In this document: piece after piece, positions 11,660 through 23,946 of the stretch
Position numbering within the stretch: the stretch's first letter is position 1
How the letters are laid out: each line of letters opens with the position of its first letter
Origin: Piper betle
Taxonomy: Eukaryota; Streptophyta; Magnoliopsida; Piperales; Piperaceae
DNA length: 64,000 bases
Assembly: GCA_033002965.1 (NCBI GenBank)
Contig: JAURVB010014578.1
Location: forward strand, 1-64,000
Reading direction: 5' to 3'
The notes under the pieces: generated by a model
The model's database searches: none
The model's input: only the letters and a program-made list of their open reading frames with translations
Told to the model about the DNA's origin: nothing
Translations under genes and position numbers: made by a program

Positions 11660-14600
11660 CTAGTTTCTTGCAGTTAGTTCAGCCTTTGCAAATGAGAAAT
11701 CTTCTTCATCAACATGTTCATGTCTTGGGCTAGATGCTTCTCCACTGTTTTGATGGCTGTTGCTAGAATTTGCCACCAAAATAGCACTCTGTGAGATTGG
11801 AGACATGTCATCCATTTCAACATCTGATGTGTCCTGATCCGAGTAGTACTGCCTTGTTGACATGGAATTTGGTCCACTCAAGTGTCCAGTGGTTTTAAAT
11901 CTCTGGAGTGAGTGAGCAGGAGATGCTCTTGGGCTCACTCCTGGGCTTACTCCTGGGCTTACTCTTGGACTTTGTCCAAGTTTCCTGTTAGGAGACCTTG
12001 CTCCTTGCTTCTTCTTTGCAGCCATATGCCAATTCTTTAGAGCTCTTGCTGTCTGCTGATCAAATATAGACTTCTTCATCTGGGAACCCATCTGGAGTTT
12101 ACCAATCAATTTCACGGGATAAGAACAAACCCGTGCAGACAAATGGTGGTAACACATCATGAAGCCATGACATATGGCTTCTGTTAGGAGACCTTGCTCC
12201 TGGCTTATCTAAAACTATTTCACAGGACTGCATACCTGAGATACTAGTGCGTAAAGTGGAAGTGTAATGTAGCTGCACAAAAACAACATTCCTGCCCTGC
12301 AAAGTTGTAAAATAAAAGTCAAAACTACAAAATAATTGATCAAATGAAACTCAATCAGCTTATTGGTGGAAGTAGGGTGAATTAGAAAATGTATGCAGGG
12401 GATATGATTCAAACTTACCCAAGAATAACCCTTGCAATAATAAGGCGGAGATTTTTGTGGAAGCAAGATCTCAATCCAAACTCATACTGACCAATTTATC
12501 AAAAGAAGTAGATATTTCAATATGAAAAAGAAATGTTAAAGGAGAGGTTAGTAATTTGTAGAATCGGATCATTACCCATATCCACACGAAGTATATGATT
12601 TCAAATGCATTCTGCAAGCAAAATAGAAGCATATAAACAACTTGAAATTACATTTCCCAAAAAATTTAATTTGCATCAAATATCCTATTGATTTTTCCTA
12701 ATAACCAAAGAGAAGGAACAACAATGACCTGAAACAAGGTGAAATGGATTAGAAAGAGGACTAGTCTTGGGCTGCCAAACCAAAAATGATTGTCACTAGG
12801 TTGGACTAAAGGCATCCCTTGTATAACAGCATGCTGTTCTTTGATTTCTAGTGCCATCTTTGCAATAATAGCTTGTAGTTTTGCTCCTACTGCCAATATT
12901 ATCTGTGAGAAATCGTGTATTAACAATCCAGGAACCACAAAAGAAAAGGATGATTTTGTACAAAAGATCACTTACAATGACAGGAATTATGGAAACCCAG
13001 AACATTGTCTGCCATCCTGAAATAACGACATTTTGAGAAATTGGTCGTCTCAGTAACAATGAGAATTATGCTGGAGGAATGTGTTAAACATCAAAGAGTA
13101 GGAGAGAAAACAACTGACCACGAACATTGAGAAGCAGAAAAATAACAGCTGATGCCCATAAAAGTGGACTGTAAAAATATCAATGCTTAGCCTAAAGGTT
13201 GAGAAACTTCATATTTCTTAAAGGTGGAGAATTCATTTGCTTGAGAAATAATGGCTAAATAGAGAGCATGCTAGATGGTTTGATGATTTTGAAGAAATAT
13301 TTTGAAGGAAAGGTTGAATTATTGTGCTTATGTCAAGGTCTTTTTGTAAATAATTTATCATTAAATGAAATAAAAAGAAATAGAGGAAAGAGACCTTATT
13401 GATACGACAACTTTGAAATCATCTTCAAGTGACCTCTTAATATACTTTTGGAAGTCAAATTTGCTTCCAGGTGATAGATGAACCTAAAATCATCACAGCT
13501 TACACATTAGAGAAGCATGTTCATCTATTTGTGATTTTGTTAAAAAAAATGCTAAAAAAGGGAAACTTATCTCATTAAAATACTTACAGCAATAAATCCG
13601 TGACGCATGGTTAAGTAATCCGTCTTACGAACGGATCTGAAAAACTGTCGAAAAAAGCTCATCTGCATTGAAATGACCTTGGAATTAGATCATAGAATAT
13701 GATAGTTTTGTGGGGGATTTATAATGACAAAAAATTTCAAGCTGGATTTTTCAGAAGACAATTAAAGTCTAATGAAAATCCAAGATAAAAATCAAACAGA
13801 TTTAAAAATACACCTAAACATCAAACATCAAATATTGGAAACTGTGTATGGCTGAGAAAGGTTCTTACTAGGTAGAATAATATTGTCATTCTTGTCCACC
13901 AGCTTGTATGAGCTTTCACAAAAGTTGTGTCATGGGAAAATCGAAATCTTGAAGGATCTGAAACAGAGATTTGCTATGTTGATCAGTACATTTGAACTTT
14001 GCTTTGACATACATTGATCCTCTTAGCTTGTTAAAGTGACAGATACCATTTGAGAATTCATAATCAGGAGACAGTGTTTCTTTTTCCCATTCTTTCCACC
14101 GACGAATCTGCAACAAAAGATCATGAACCTTATACAGACTTATGATATAAATTAGTTGTCTATGAATAAGATGAACGAATTTGCTCCAACTTGTTCATCT
14201 AACCTTTAATCTTCCAAGGGCCATGATCATAGCACTACAAGCTACATGAAACACAGCCAAGAAGAATATGAAGATGTGCAACTGATGTATACCTTCTGTG
14301 GAAACCAGTGGAACCTTTCCCTATTGTGGGAAATGCATCAAATACCAGGCAGACATTTATTCGTTACTAGGTTATAGAAAGATATCCTCATCATCATCAC
14401 CATCAAGTATATAAACATGGCAAGATCACAAAAAAAAAAAAAGAAAGACAATGATTAAATAACCTTGAAAAGAAAACTTTTCAATGAGGATTGATTAATT
14501 AACCTGAGGACATTTATAAGGTAGAGATCCTGCTGCCAACATTCTTCGTTGTAAACTAAGCCTGACAAGAACTTCTTCCCATTGAAGCCTCTTATGTTGG

Positions 14601-15266
14601 GCATCTCCTGTCTCTTTGACGACCTCAGTTTTAGTAACTGCACAGGGCAGCATTGTGTCAGCTGCCTTCTCTACAATACAGATGCGGGAAATGTAGGTCT
14701 GCCCAAATGTTAATAGTAAGGATATGAAACCAAGTATCATCAACTCTGCAACGTAGAGATAAAAATCATAAGTAACCAAACCATTTGATACTGTCATGAA
14801 AATGACAATTAGTTATGCTATGGTAATATGGCAATTGAATTGCAAGACAAGCAAACAAGAGAACACAAATTACACTCAGAATTAGTGAGGTTTGGCAATT
14901 TGTCTACTACTACAAATCCTAACCCCTCAATCATCAATACGAGTAGAGAACACATTTCTTGAACACTCACCAGATTTAACTTTCGCAAGAGCTTCAAAGA
15001 GTGCTGTCTTGCGTTTCTGTGTAAACCACTGATCAACGCAAACAATAGATCAGTAGAACCAAGAAGAAGAAGATTAAGCAACATATATATAAAAGCAAGA
15101 CAAATTGAAGCCAGGCAAAGAGGACATTTATAAGAACCTCTCCAAGCCTATGAAGGAATTTTTCTAAGACAATGGAGATGAGTATGATAACTGCACAGAC
15201 AGCAGCAACCGCCCATGTAGGTGTTTGATCCAGCTGCCTCTCACCTCCACCACCACCACCAGCCAT
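11660..15266 (-). CDS. MLO-like seven-transmembrane protein (clade III-like)
   Basis: MLO proteins are plant-specific seven-TM, calmodulin-binding plasma-membrane proteins; members act in powdery mildew susceptibility, root thigmomorphogenesis or reproductive signalling, depending on clade. The exons, read 5' to 3' on the minus strand, are 15266-15138, 15028-14971, 14745-14504, 14320-14204, 14107-14047, 13957-13869, 13662-13588, 13483-13395, 13168-13119, 13016-12976, 12902-12729, 12611-12576, 12486-12419, 12296-12236 and 12091-11660. All phases agree, giving 573 aa with no break. Motifs: '[16 protein letters not shown]' at the N-terminus, '[15 protein letters not shown]', '[10 protein letters not shown]', '[15 protein letters not shown]', '[15 protein letters not shown]'. 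The calmodulin-binding helix '[12 protein letters not shown]' is followed by a VSPG repeat and a Ser-rich tail. An upstream in-frame ATG at 15281 would add five residues. Arabidopsis MLO5/7/8/9/10 are the closest I recall; clade is inferred. Confidence 0.93.
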
Positions 15267-15281
15267 GACCAACAACTGCAA

Positions 15282-17120
15282 GCTTTCCTTTCAATTGTTA
15301 CACCTCTAATCCACCATCACTGGATCCTGCTCCCTTTTGGGTTTTTAGAAAACACCATTTTGGATGCGTTTAAGCTTGGTATCCATTAAAAACAATGGTA
15401 TTTAAGATCACCAGGTCTTGATGTTTTTCAATGCTCGAACAAGCTGCAGTTTTCATGGCAGCTTCTTCAATGCTCCTTTTCAATATTGTGTTCAAATTTT
15501 ATCATTCTCATGCATTGGAGAAGTTTGACAAGCTAGTTTTATTGTTGTACAATTCATATCATGACCATATAATTAAAGTCTGATCATATACGGATGCATA
15601 TTTATCTACAAGATGACCAATGGTGTATGAGTCAACTCAAGTGGATTCCTTGAACCTAATTATTATTCCAAGTGTACTTTTTTCATGTAAGAGGATGAAG
15701 TCAATCCCCTGTTTAGCTCTTTGCTGTCATTAATGAAGTGCACATTTCCATGTGGGGAGATGGCTTCATGCTTATAATCAAACCATGATGGAGTTGCATC
15801 GCTCATGATCCCATTAAAATTTTATACTATTGTTATTGTATAATTTATATATGTTGGTGCTCGGTTGTGGATCAAACGTGGAGCGTGATCCTCTAGTCGG
15901 AGTAAGAGGGAAGAATCAAAAGAAAGTAGTTATTAGGATACGCCGGGTTAAAGCCCATTTATTTATATACTACATAATATATTGTTAAATTTTTGTTGAA
16001 TAATATCATAGACTATAATAATTTAATTTATTAAATGTAAATTTGATTGACTCTAACTAAAAGATCTATTATAAATGAAAGAAGATATACTACAATAATT
16101 TGATTTATTATTATTTTTTTAATTTTTGTTAATATTTTGATTTGTTAAATCTCTTATATATAGTTTTAATCATAGAACAATATTGAGTTCAACCTTTATT
16201 AATTAGAGCATAATATATATATATATATAATCGGTTACATGTCAATATAATTTTATTTTTTAATATTATTATTACCTATTTTTTAAATTTTTAAAAAATA
16301 CACAAGCTAATAGATATTTTAAAATTAATTTATATTATAATTATTTTAATAATTCAGATAAAAATATTAGAAACATTTGACCGTTGAAATTTTATAATTA
16401 TTCTTATTATTTATTATTTAATTATTTATATAACTTTTAAATTATTAGACCCATTAAATTGCTTAAAATAAAAAGTGTTCCTTGGATAAGCAACTGTAGC
16501 TATATATATATATGTATATATATATATAAATATATGTATAGTATGAACTTCGAATATCCTATACTTTTATCGAAGATGAACCTTGGAATTCACGTTTGGG
16601 TAGAACTGTTTTAGCTTCAATCAAAAGTATTTAATTTAAGAACTTGCTGTTTTATTTAAAAGATATAATGTATACTATGATAAAAAAAAATGCTAGTTTC
16701 GCTAGAGTCCTTTAATTTTTTTTTCATTGATGACCAAATTTATATGGTCCCTATGTTAGTACACAAATGGCTTAAAAATAATTTAAAAAATTTTATTCCA
16801 CAGTTTAACGAAATCACAATTATAAGCATATAATCATTAATTTAAAAGCCCAACTCTATATCCACAATGTCCTCGTTAATTATTCGGTCGAAATTTTTAT
16901 CCTTGATTAAGGGTTGTTCATGGGTCAAATTTAATCAAGTATTGTCTATACCAAACCTATTAATTAACTTAAATTTAAGTATCAAATCCAATCATTTATT
17001 AATTAAAATTTTATTACCCCTATGCTTTATTTATTAATCTTTTGTTAATTTTATTTATGTTTTGAACGATTGTTAATTTCATAACGGATGGGGATATTAA
17101 CATCCCCGCCAAACCTTGGC
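15282..17120. other. AT-rich intergenic DNA between divergent MLO and plastid-protein genes
   Basis: No exon is supported. The stretch holds the MLO upstream region (right of 15282) and long A/T-rich DNA. (TA)n microsatellite tracts lie at about 16209-16229 and 16499-16541. I see no transposon coding sequence. Confidence 0.6.
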
Positions 17121-17132
17121 TGTATTAGCTGC

Positions 17133-17168
17133 ACACGTGCCATGTACACGTGTCGTGAACACGTGTCA
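17133..17168. promoter_or_regulatory. Triple ACGTG (G-box/ABRE-like) cluster
   Basis: Three CACGTG-core sites ('cacacgtgcc', 'tacacgtgtc', 'aacacgtgtc') lie within about 36 bp, roughly 95-130 bp upstream of the ATG at 17262. G-box/ABRE sites bind bZIP and bHLH factors in light and ABA responses. Their position fits a proximal promoter of the plastid-protein gene. Function is inferred from motif identity and placement only. Confidence 0.6.
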
Positions 17169-17261
17169 AAACCACCTTTCTCGTGTTCATAGATATTATC
17201 GAGCTAATAAAAAAAAAAATCTGCTCTAAACATTTCTTCACAAATTTTGCAGGAAAAAAAG

Positions 17262-19978
17262 ATGGCAGCTTTCGCACAATCGCCGGCGATTTGTACCCAA
17301 ACCCGGCAAATTCTTGCCTTCTCCGGTACGGGATCGACCTCAATTTTTCGGTTCATCACTCATTTTCCGTTTTTTTTGGCATTTTTTGTTGGTTGTTGTA
17401 GTGGTAGATTGATCGTAGGTCCCTTTATTTTTTTGGAGGATTTATTGTATTATTGGTGGGATAAGTGTGAAATCTGCAATGCTTTGATGTATTTGTTGGT
17501 TATTTGTGCTTTTGAGGCCATGGTTTGGTTCATTCTTGTTCGGATTGGGGTTCTGATTATGGATTTTTTGCTGGTTGTTGTAGTGATAGAGTGATCGAGT
17601 TGTAGGTCCTTTTATTTTTTTGGAGGATTTCTTACAGTATTGATGGGATAAGTGTGACATCTGCAATGTTTTGATGTATTTGTTGGTTATTTGTGTTTTT
17701 GAGGTCATGGATTATGGTTCATTCTTGTTCGGATTGGGGTTCTGATTAGGGATTGCTATCTGAGTTTGTTAGGATGTGTGGATTGAGCTGCTAATGTTGA
17801 ACGCAGGGAAATTAATGGCTTGATTATTAATATTATTTATCTTTTTGGCGCATAGTTTGTTGGTTTGGGAAGCTTGAGGGAGTGGATTGTTCGTATTATG
17901 CATTGGCATTTTTTATAGGATTTGTTCTTTGTTGATGGGATTATCTGTCACGAACAAAGAAATCTGCATGTACTTTTGATGTGCATGGATTAATTTGGGG
18001 TGAATTCGTTTATTTGTTAATTTATTTATTTATAAATGAAGGGGTTGGTAGAGTTTGTTGTTGGTGCTGTGATTTTTTGGTTAGCATGTTAGAGTGCTGA
18101 TGCTACATGGGTATGATTTTGATTGTGGCCCATGGACTGAGCTGCAACCGCTTGGAATGGTGAATTGAAGGGGCCATTCATGTTTTTTGTTTGGTATGGA
18201 TGAAAGTGATAAAATCCTAGATCTTGAGGAAGTAGAAGCAAGTTGATCAGAATTGTAGTGTTTATGTACTTAATGAAGATTGTTTGGCAATCTAAGTATT
18301 ATATTGAATCTGGTGAGGTGTATTTAGCACACTTAAATTGAATCTGGTGGTTTTCTTTGGATATTGTTATTTATTTACTCTGTGCTACCTCCTTTTATTG
18401 CTTTTTCTATTTTTTTGAGGGTGCTAGTAACAGTCTCTATGAATTAATGAAGAAGTCTGTTAGGTTCCTCATTAATTTGGTTTAACTTCATGCCCTATTT
18501 TATGCAGTTTGTTTGCTTTTTTCGTTTTTCCCTTTTTCTTTTCCTTTGTAAATGTTCAATGATAAGATTCTTGTCCTTGATTTTATTTCTTTATATATAG
18601 GTGTTTCATTAAAGTCATCAGAGCAATGCCTTATGGGATCAAGGAGTATTAACTTTGCAGTTCGCCCCACATCCAGTCGGTTCAAGTCTAGAAGAAACTT
18701 AACAGTTCGAGCTGTTTACAGGTATTGAAATGATCGAGTTCTGTAGCTGTTATATCTCTTTTGGGAAGTCACATAATATGCTTATTTTTCCTTCTTTAAG
18801 TCTTTGGATTTTCTCATTGATGCATGCTAGTCCTTAACCATTTGTATGATGTAAGTAACATTAATAGGTGATCAATCGCTTAAAAGAATGTGTCCAGTGG
18901 ATAACTGGGTTTTTTGTTATATTATATAACCTCAAGTGCAAGACTTGCTTCAGTCAAGTATTAACCTTAAACTACGAATGCTGATTATGGAGCTGTGTGT
19001 CATGAGTTGTTTTAGTTATCTTTTGTATTTGCTGTAAGTTTGTTTGTGCTTGATTTAGATACTGGTTAATGGAATATATTTATACATGCAGCTTGAGTAA
19101 TGTTGCTATTTCATGTGATTAACAGCGAACGCGAAAGATCAAGTAGTGCAGGCGTCTTTATTGGGGGCTTTATACTGGGAGGGCTTGTAGTGGGAGCACT
19201 TGGATGCTTCTATGCACCTCAGGTGATTCACACCTTTTCTTAGTCTCCATGGTCAATCATGATCCTAGGTATTGTATGCTATCAGGTTTAGAATAATGTT
19301 TTAATGATGTTATTATTGTATGTGTTTGGAAGATATTAGCAAAGTAGCAAACCACTTTTGTGAGCGAACCTAGAGTCTCGGTGTTGTATTTGATAAATAT
19401 TTTTCTGTTGACTTCTTTGAAGGAAGGACAATGGAGGGGATGATGAGAGCCTATAGCATTCAATAATACGATTTCTTTCTTTGATTGGACATAGACTTGC
19501 TAGGCTTTTCTCATGGTTAAGAATAAATCAGAATTTTTTCTGAGTATTAGATATGGGTGACTGGTATTATCTGTTTCAGATTAGCAAGGCCATAGCGGGT
19601 GCTGACAGGAAAGATTTGATGAGAAAGCTACCAAAGTTCATCTATGACGAGGAAAAGGCTTTGGAGGTTCGCTCTTTCTCTTCTGTTTCTCCTAATCATA
19701 TACATTACCGATCTGCAAGATTTAACTACAATCTGGCACCTATCATGATTATTTTTCTTCTACATTTTTTTTCTGTTGATTTGTGTAATTGCGTAGCAGA
19801 GTGTTTGATTAAATACCGTGGTTTTGTTACTTGCCAATTACAGAAGACTCGAAAAGTGTTGACGGACAAGATAGCCCAACTTAACTCCGCCATTGATGAA
19901 GTGTCTTCTCAACTCCGAGCAAGCGATGCACCAAATGGTGCACCAGTAGCTTCAGATGAAATAGAAGCTGCTCTGTAA
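17262..19978 (+). CDS. Small chloroplast (inner envelope) membrane protein, At1g42960-like
   Basis: Five exons (17262-17325, 18601-18721, 19126-19222, 19580-19666, 19844-19978) join in phase to a 167-aa protein. The N-terminus (about 55 aa) is rich in Ser/Arg with few acidic residues ('[16 protein letters not shown]'), as expected of a plastid transit peptide. One Gly-rich membrane segment follows ('[19 protein letters not shown]', about aa 68-86). The soluble tail contains '[20 protein letters not shown]' and a probable helix. I recall the same arrangement in the Arabidopsis protein encoded by At1g42960, found in the chloroplast inner envelope; its biochemical role is unknown to me. Intron 1 (1275 bp) carries a tandem duplication. 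No frame problems were seen. Confidence 0.85.
17391..17755. repeat. About 182-bp tandem duplication in first intron
   Basis: Two adjacent copies start with 'ggttgttgtagtg' (17391 and 17573) and share blocks such as 'tttatttttttggagga' and 'tcggattggggttctgat'. They carry scattered substitutions and small indels. The repeat is transcribed as part of intron 1 of the plastid-protein gene. Confidence 0.9.
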
Positions 19979-22900
19979 AACCTTTCTATGAGACTTGCCC
20001 CCAAATACTTTTAAAGACCATATCCTGCGACCATCATATGTACAAAATAGTTTTGGCTTCCTGCTAAATGTGCATGGCCCTTCTGTGAGCTACTGCACCC
20101 TGTTTTGTATGACATATAGCATAACATACAGCGTATTCAGTTAGTATACACTTTTTGTGATATAATACTTTTTGATATCTGCAAATTTGGTATCAATATC
20201 TGTTCACCCTGTTCATGTTTCGCATAAGTGATGGTTGGTGTTCATTGCTTGCAGGTAGGTGGACATCTATTTTCTTAAGAAAGATCTGTAGTCTTGTGTT
20301 ATTGTTTTTTATGAGATGTCAGAAATCTATCATTTTCTGTGGTCACCATTTATACTCTGATTGAATCTCGGATAAGTATGCTGTTACATTTAGCATAAAC
20401 GATAACAAAAAATGCAGTTCTTATCCAAATGGATGTTAATGTATGTTGTCATTGGGTGAATGATTTAGTCGTTTGTTTGCTTTCAACAATGCCATTGGCT
20501 TCTTCATGTTTGTCTTGTTGTACCTTATAACAAGTTAAGTGTCGCCACTTATGAGAAACAAGATTAGGAAGTCATTACAATGTTTTCAAGGTTAAATGAT
20601 AAATGCAATATTCAACCAACGTGGTGTTCTAGCCGCTCCCGTGCTCACCTTCAACTACTCAGATTACTAATAGTTCAATCGAGGTCGAATTTATCTGATG
20701 TTCGACTTGGTTTGAGTCATTTGAATTAATTCGATGTTTGACTTGATTTCGTTTGAGTCATTTGAATTAAACGAGAATGAGCAGGAGTAAATTTGCGTTT
20801 AATTCGATTTGACTCAAAACACTTGCATTCAACTCGACTGGATTTTAAGTTTGGTAATTTATATAAATACAATAGTTAAAATGTTTTTTATTTAGTCATT
20901 TACATAAAATGTAAAATAATAATAAATATACTTATATTATAACAATGGTTTTATATGCTAATATAATAATTTTGTTCCTGAAAAACAATTTCACATATAA
21001 TCAAACCAAAATCGAACTATTTAAACTTTAATAATTAATTTTATCTTAAGTTATATAAAAAAATACATAAATAATACTAAAGTTTTTCCCTATTTGACTC
21101 GAACTTGAAATAAACAAGTTAAATTTAGGCATAGTTAAACTCAATTCAACCACTTGATTGACACCCCTTATTCTTCTGAACCAAGATATTTATTGGTACT
21201 TTGTCGTGATGAACTTCAACCTTTTGCCTTAATCATCATATTGTGTTTGGTTTTTTATGCTATTATTATAAGGATTAGGGACAAGAGTATGACTCCAGAG
21301 TCCACATAGCCAGAGCTACAATCTTAGTCAACAGATAACAAGCAATACTTAAATATGAAAAGTGTGATTTAATTAAGCAATATCTCCTGAACAATACATT
21401 TTGAATTTGGAGTTAATTTTAATTTAAAGGTTGATGAAATTAAATACATTTAATTAAACCGCCACCTACCCTGATGATGGTGATCATTTGATAAAGTCTA
21501 TTCATGGCATGATGGACTTATTAAAATTCTGTCATACCCAGATTATTTTTATTTTTTCGAACGACTGTAAAAAAAATTAAGCACAACTATATTACCTGTG
21601 CTGCAGCACAGTAATATTAAATCAATTATATAATTAATGTTAATTTCTCGTTCTAATTATTATTATTATTATTATTTTATAGTTACTATAGTATGTATAA
21701 TAAGATCATTCTCATTTGTGGAAATCTCATATATGAACATATGACCCGCTCTAAAGAAGCTCACCAAACTTACACTTTCGTCTTCTTTTTATGGAGAATT
21801 TAATCCTGGTAGCATCCCATATATTCAACAAAGCAAATGTGAACTCAGGACTTATCTTGCTTCAAAACCAATCAAGATTGAAATTGTGAACATTTTTTGT
21901 GCGAAGAACAATTGGCCATGTGGGCTACCTACCACAGTCCAACTCAATAACATCATCACTCATAAATGTTATTTACTTGACTAGATCTACAACCAAGATG
22001 TCAGCTACATATAAATCTTCTGTGTATACTTCTTTCCACATAGATTGTCTCATGGTTTGTTCATATTCCAACTTAACATGTGGTTGACAATTTGATGCAA
22101 GTTCACAAGGGATTGAACTGAGCATTGCTTGCTTAGCTAGTTGATACATTATCAACCATGTCTGCACCTATATCTCTATTTATATTGTATTTAAGTAGAT
22201 AGAAAGGTGACTAAAAACATCGGTGTCAAAATCAAAGATGATATGCTCGAGACTTTTAGGGTTGCTTGGAAAACAAAACTTTTGGTGAGGACGGAAAGTC
22301 GGGCACATATTAATTATGATGGTTACCTGCTAATTCTGAAAATGAGTTTGTCCAATAGGAGATTCACCAGGAGAATATACAATCTAGGGACAACAAATGG
22401 TAAGCGTTCCCTCAATTATTCGATTTCAAATAATGGGGTGTCATTAGGTTTGAGCACCGTGAAATCCGACCCATCTAAACCATAATAGACCAGCAAAACC
22501 CGACCATGCCCACTGTTTGTGCAAAATTGTGGTACACATCTGGGCTTTTGAATAAAGTTCGAAAAAAATGAAAATGGGGTTGTTGTCATGTGTTTGGGGT
22601 TATATTAATGCTTATTTATCACTAAAATATCGTAATTAGAATAATTACTAAGTACAAAATTTACATGGAAAAATATCATAAGTTTAACTTTTTATTAATA
22701 ATTATTTTGAGGTACAAAAATTCACAGAGAAACCCTCCATTACAAAGATTCTTCTTTCACTCTTACGAGGCAAATCAACGTAAATCAACGATTTAATTCA
22801 ACAAGGAACAATGCAAAGTGAGTATGTAACTCAACTATGCCAAGTAAATTGAGTCAAACAAATACATGAATTCAACCAGATAAGTAAGTGGGCTGAATTA

Positions 22901-23890
22901 AGTTGGGTGAGTGCATGGATTCAACCAAATTAGGCTAGTAAAGGAATTACACTAAATCGAGTGAGTACATGGACTCAATTAGACTAGGGCCAGATTAGGC
23001 TAGCAAAGGGGCTAGACCAAGCAGAGTGAACACATGGAGTCAACTAACCTATGCTAGCAAGGGGGTTGGACTAAGCCAAGTAAGCACATTAACTCAACTA
23101 GACTAGGCTACCTTAAAAAATACATTGATATTTCAATAAACATATTTTATTTGAGTTTTTCTCAAAATCTACTAATTTTTTGCATGACCTCTTAGAGAAC
23201 CTCTAGTTTGTGAGTGAAAATAAAAATGTGAGGTTCCATTTAAAGAATATAAGGTGTGGCTATTATTACGAATGCTTAAGAATATTTTTTATGCTTGATA
23301 TCTTTACGTGAAAATCCAATTTTTGGGAAAATTTTCGGTCATATTTGATATTTTATTTAGATTTTATCTAAAATTTATCAAAAAATCTCAAATAAATTAA
23401 ATTTGTTGTAACCAATGGCAAATTTACAAATAATTAAAAATTAGTTGTATCCGTTGACAAGTCCATAAATAATGAGATTTTTCAATATTGCTTTAAGTCC
23501 ACCATATTTTCAACTCTTCTCATTCAAAATTTCATTATTTTAATTTTAACTAATATGAGTTATCTCTTCAAAGTTCCAGTAATATTTAAAATAATTATCA
23601 CGAGTCATTTCTTCGTAAATCAATGATAAAAAATTTATTCGATTCAATTAATTTTATTTTGCCCCTTAACACCATGTTTTTTTACTTGATGGTACACCTA
23701 CCTCACCGAATTACGTGCATAAATTAGATTATTTTACTATTTTCATCACTTACCACTCGCTTCGTCGCCGCCATTGAAAGTTTTCCCCGCCAGTAGCGTC
23801 ATCCCCGCGTTCACAATTCACACTTCACAAATATTTTCAAACCGACGGCCTTGATAGTGGTATTCCTAATAATTTTTAATCATCCCTCCA
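19979..23890. other. Intergenic DNA with decayed repeats
   Basis: The first few hundred bases are the 3' flank of the plastid-protein gene. About 20640-21170 holds a degenerate repeat made of 'ttcgacttg..tttgagtcat' units. It ends in 'gattgacacccctta' (21156-21170), which resembles one terminus of hAT-type non-autonomous elements; the matching left terminus was not found. The rest is AT-rich apart from the tandem array at 22815-23112. Open stretches such as 22207-22485 have no recognisable family. Confidence 0.5.
22815..23112. repeat. Degenerate tandem array, unit about 60-70 bp
   Basis: Four to five diverged units repeat the pattern 'gagtgcatggattcaacca', 'aggctagtaaagg', 'gactaagcca'. Examples are 'tacatggactcaattag' and 'cacatggagtcaactaa'. 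Unit length and base identity vary, so the array is old. No promoter or gene is attached to it. Confidence 0.75.
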
Positions 23891-23893
23891 ACG

Positions 23894-23900
23894 CTATAAA
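23894..23900 (+). promoter_or_regulatory. TATA box of the P450 gene
   Basis: 'ctataaataag' lies about 50 bp before the ATG at 23947, leaving room for a short leader of about 20-25 nt. Position and sequence match a plant TATA box. Confidence 0.6.
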
Positions 23901-23946
23901 TAAGCCTCCCAACGCCCCAAACCCATTAAAAAAAATTAAACCAACC

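Noticed and set aside
12099..12302. Open frame spanning MLO exon 14 and the following intron
   Set aside because: The splice donor at 12235 and phase continuity with exon 15 explain the exon; the rest is intron carrying a duplicated exon fragment.
22207..22485. 92-codon open frame in the 20-24 kb intergenic region
   Set aside because: No family recognised, no promoter or splice context; AT-rich DNA yields such frames by chance. Kept as unexplained, not annotated.
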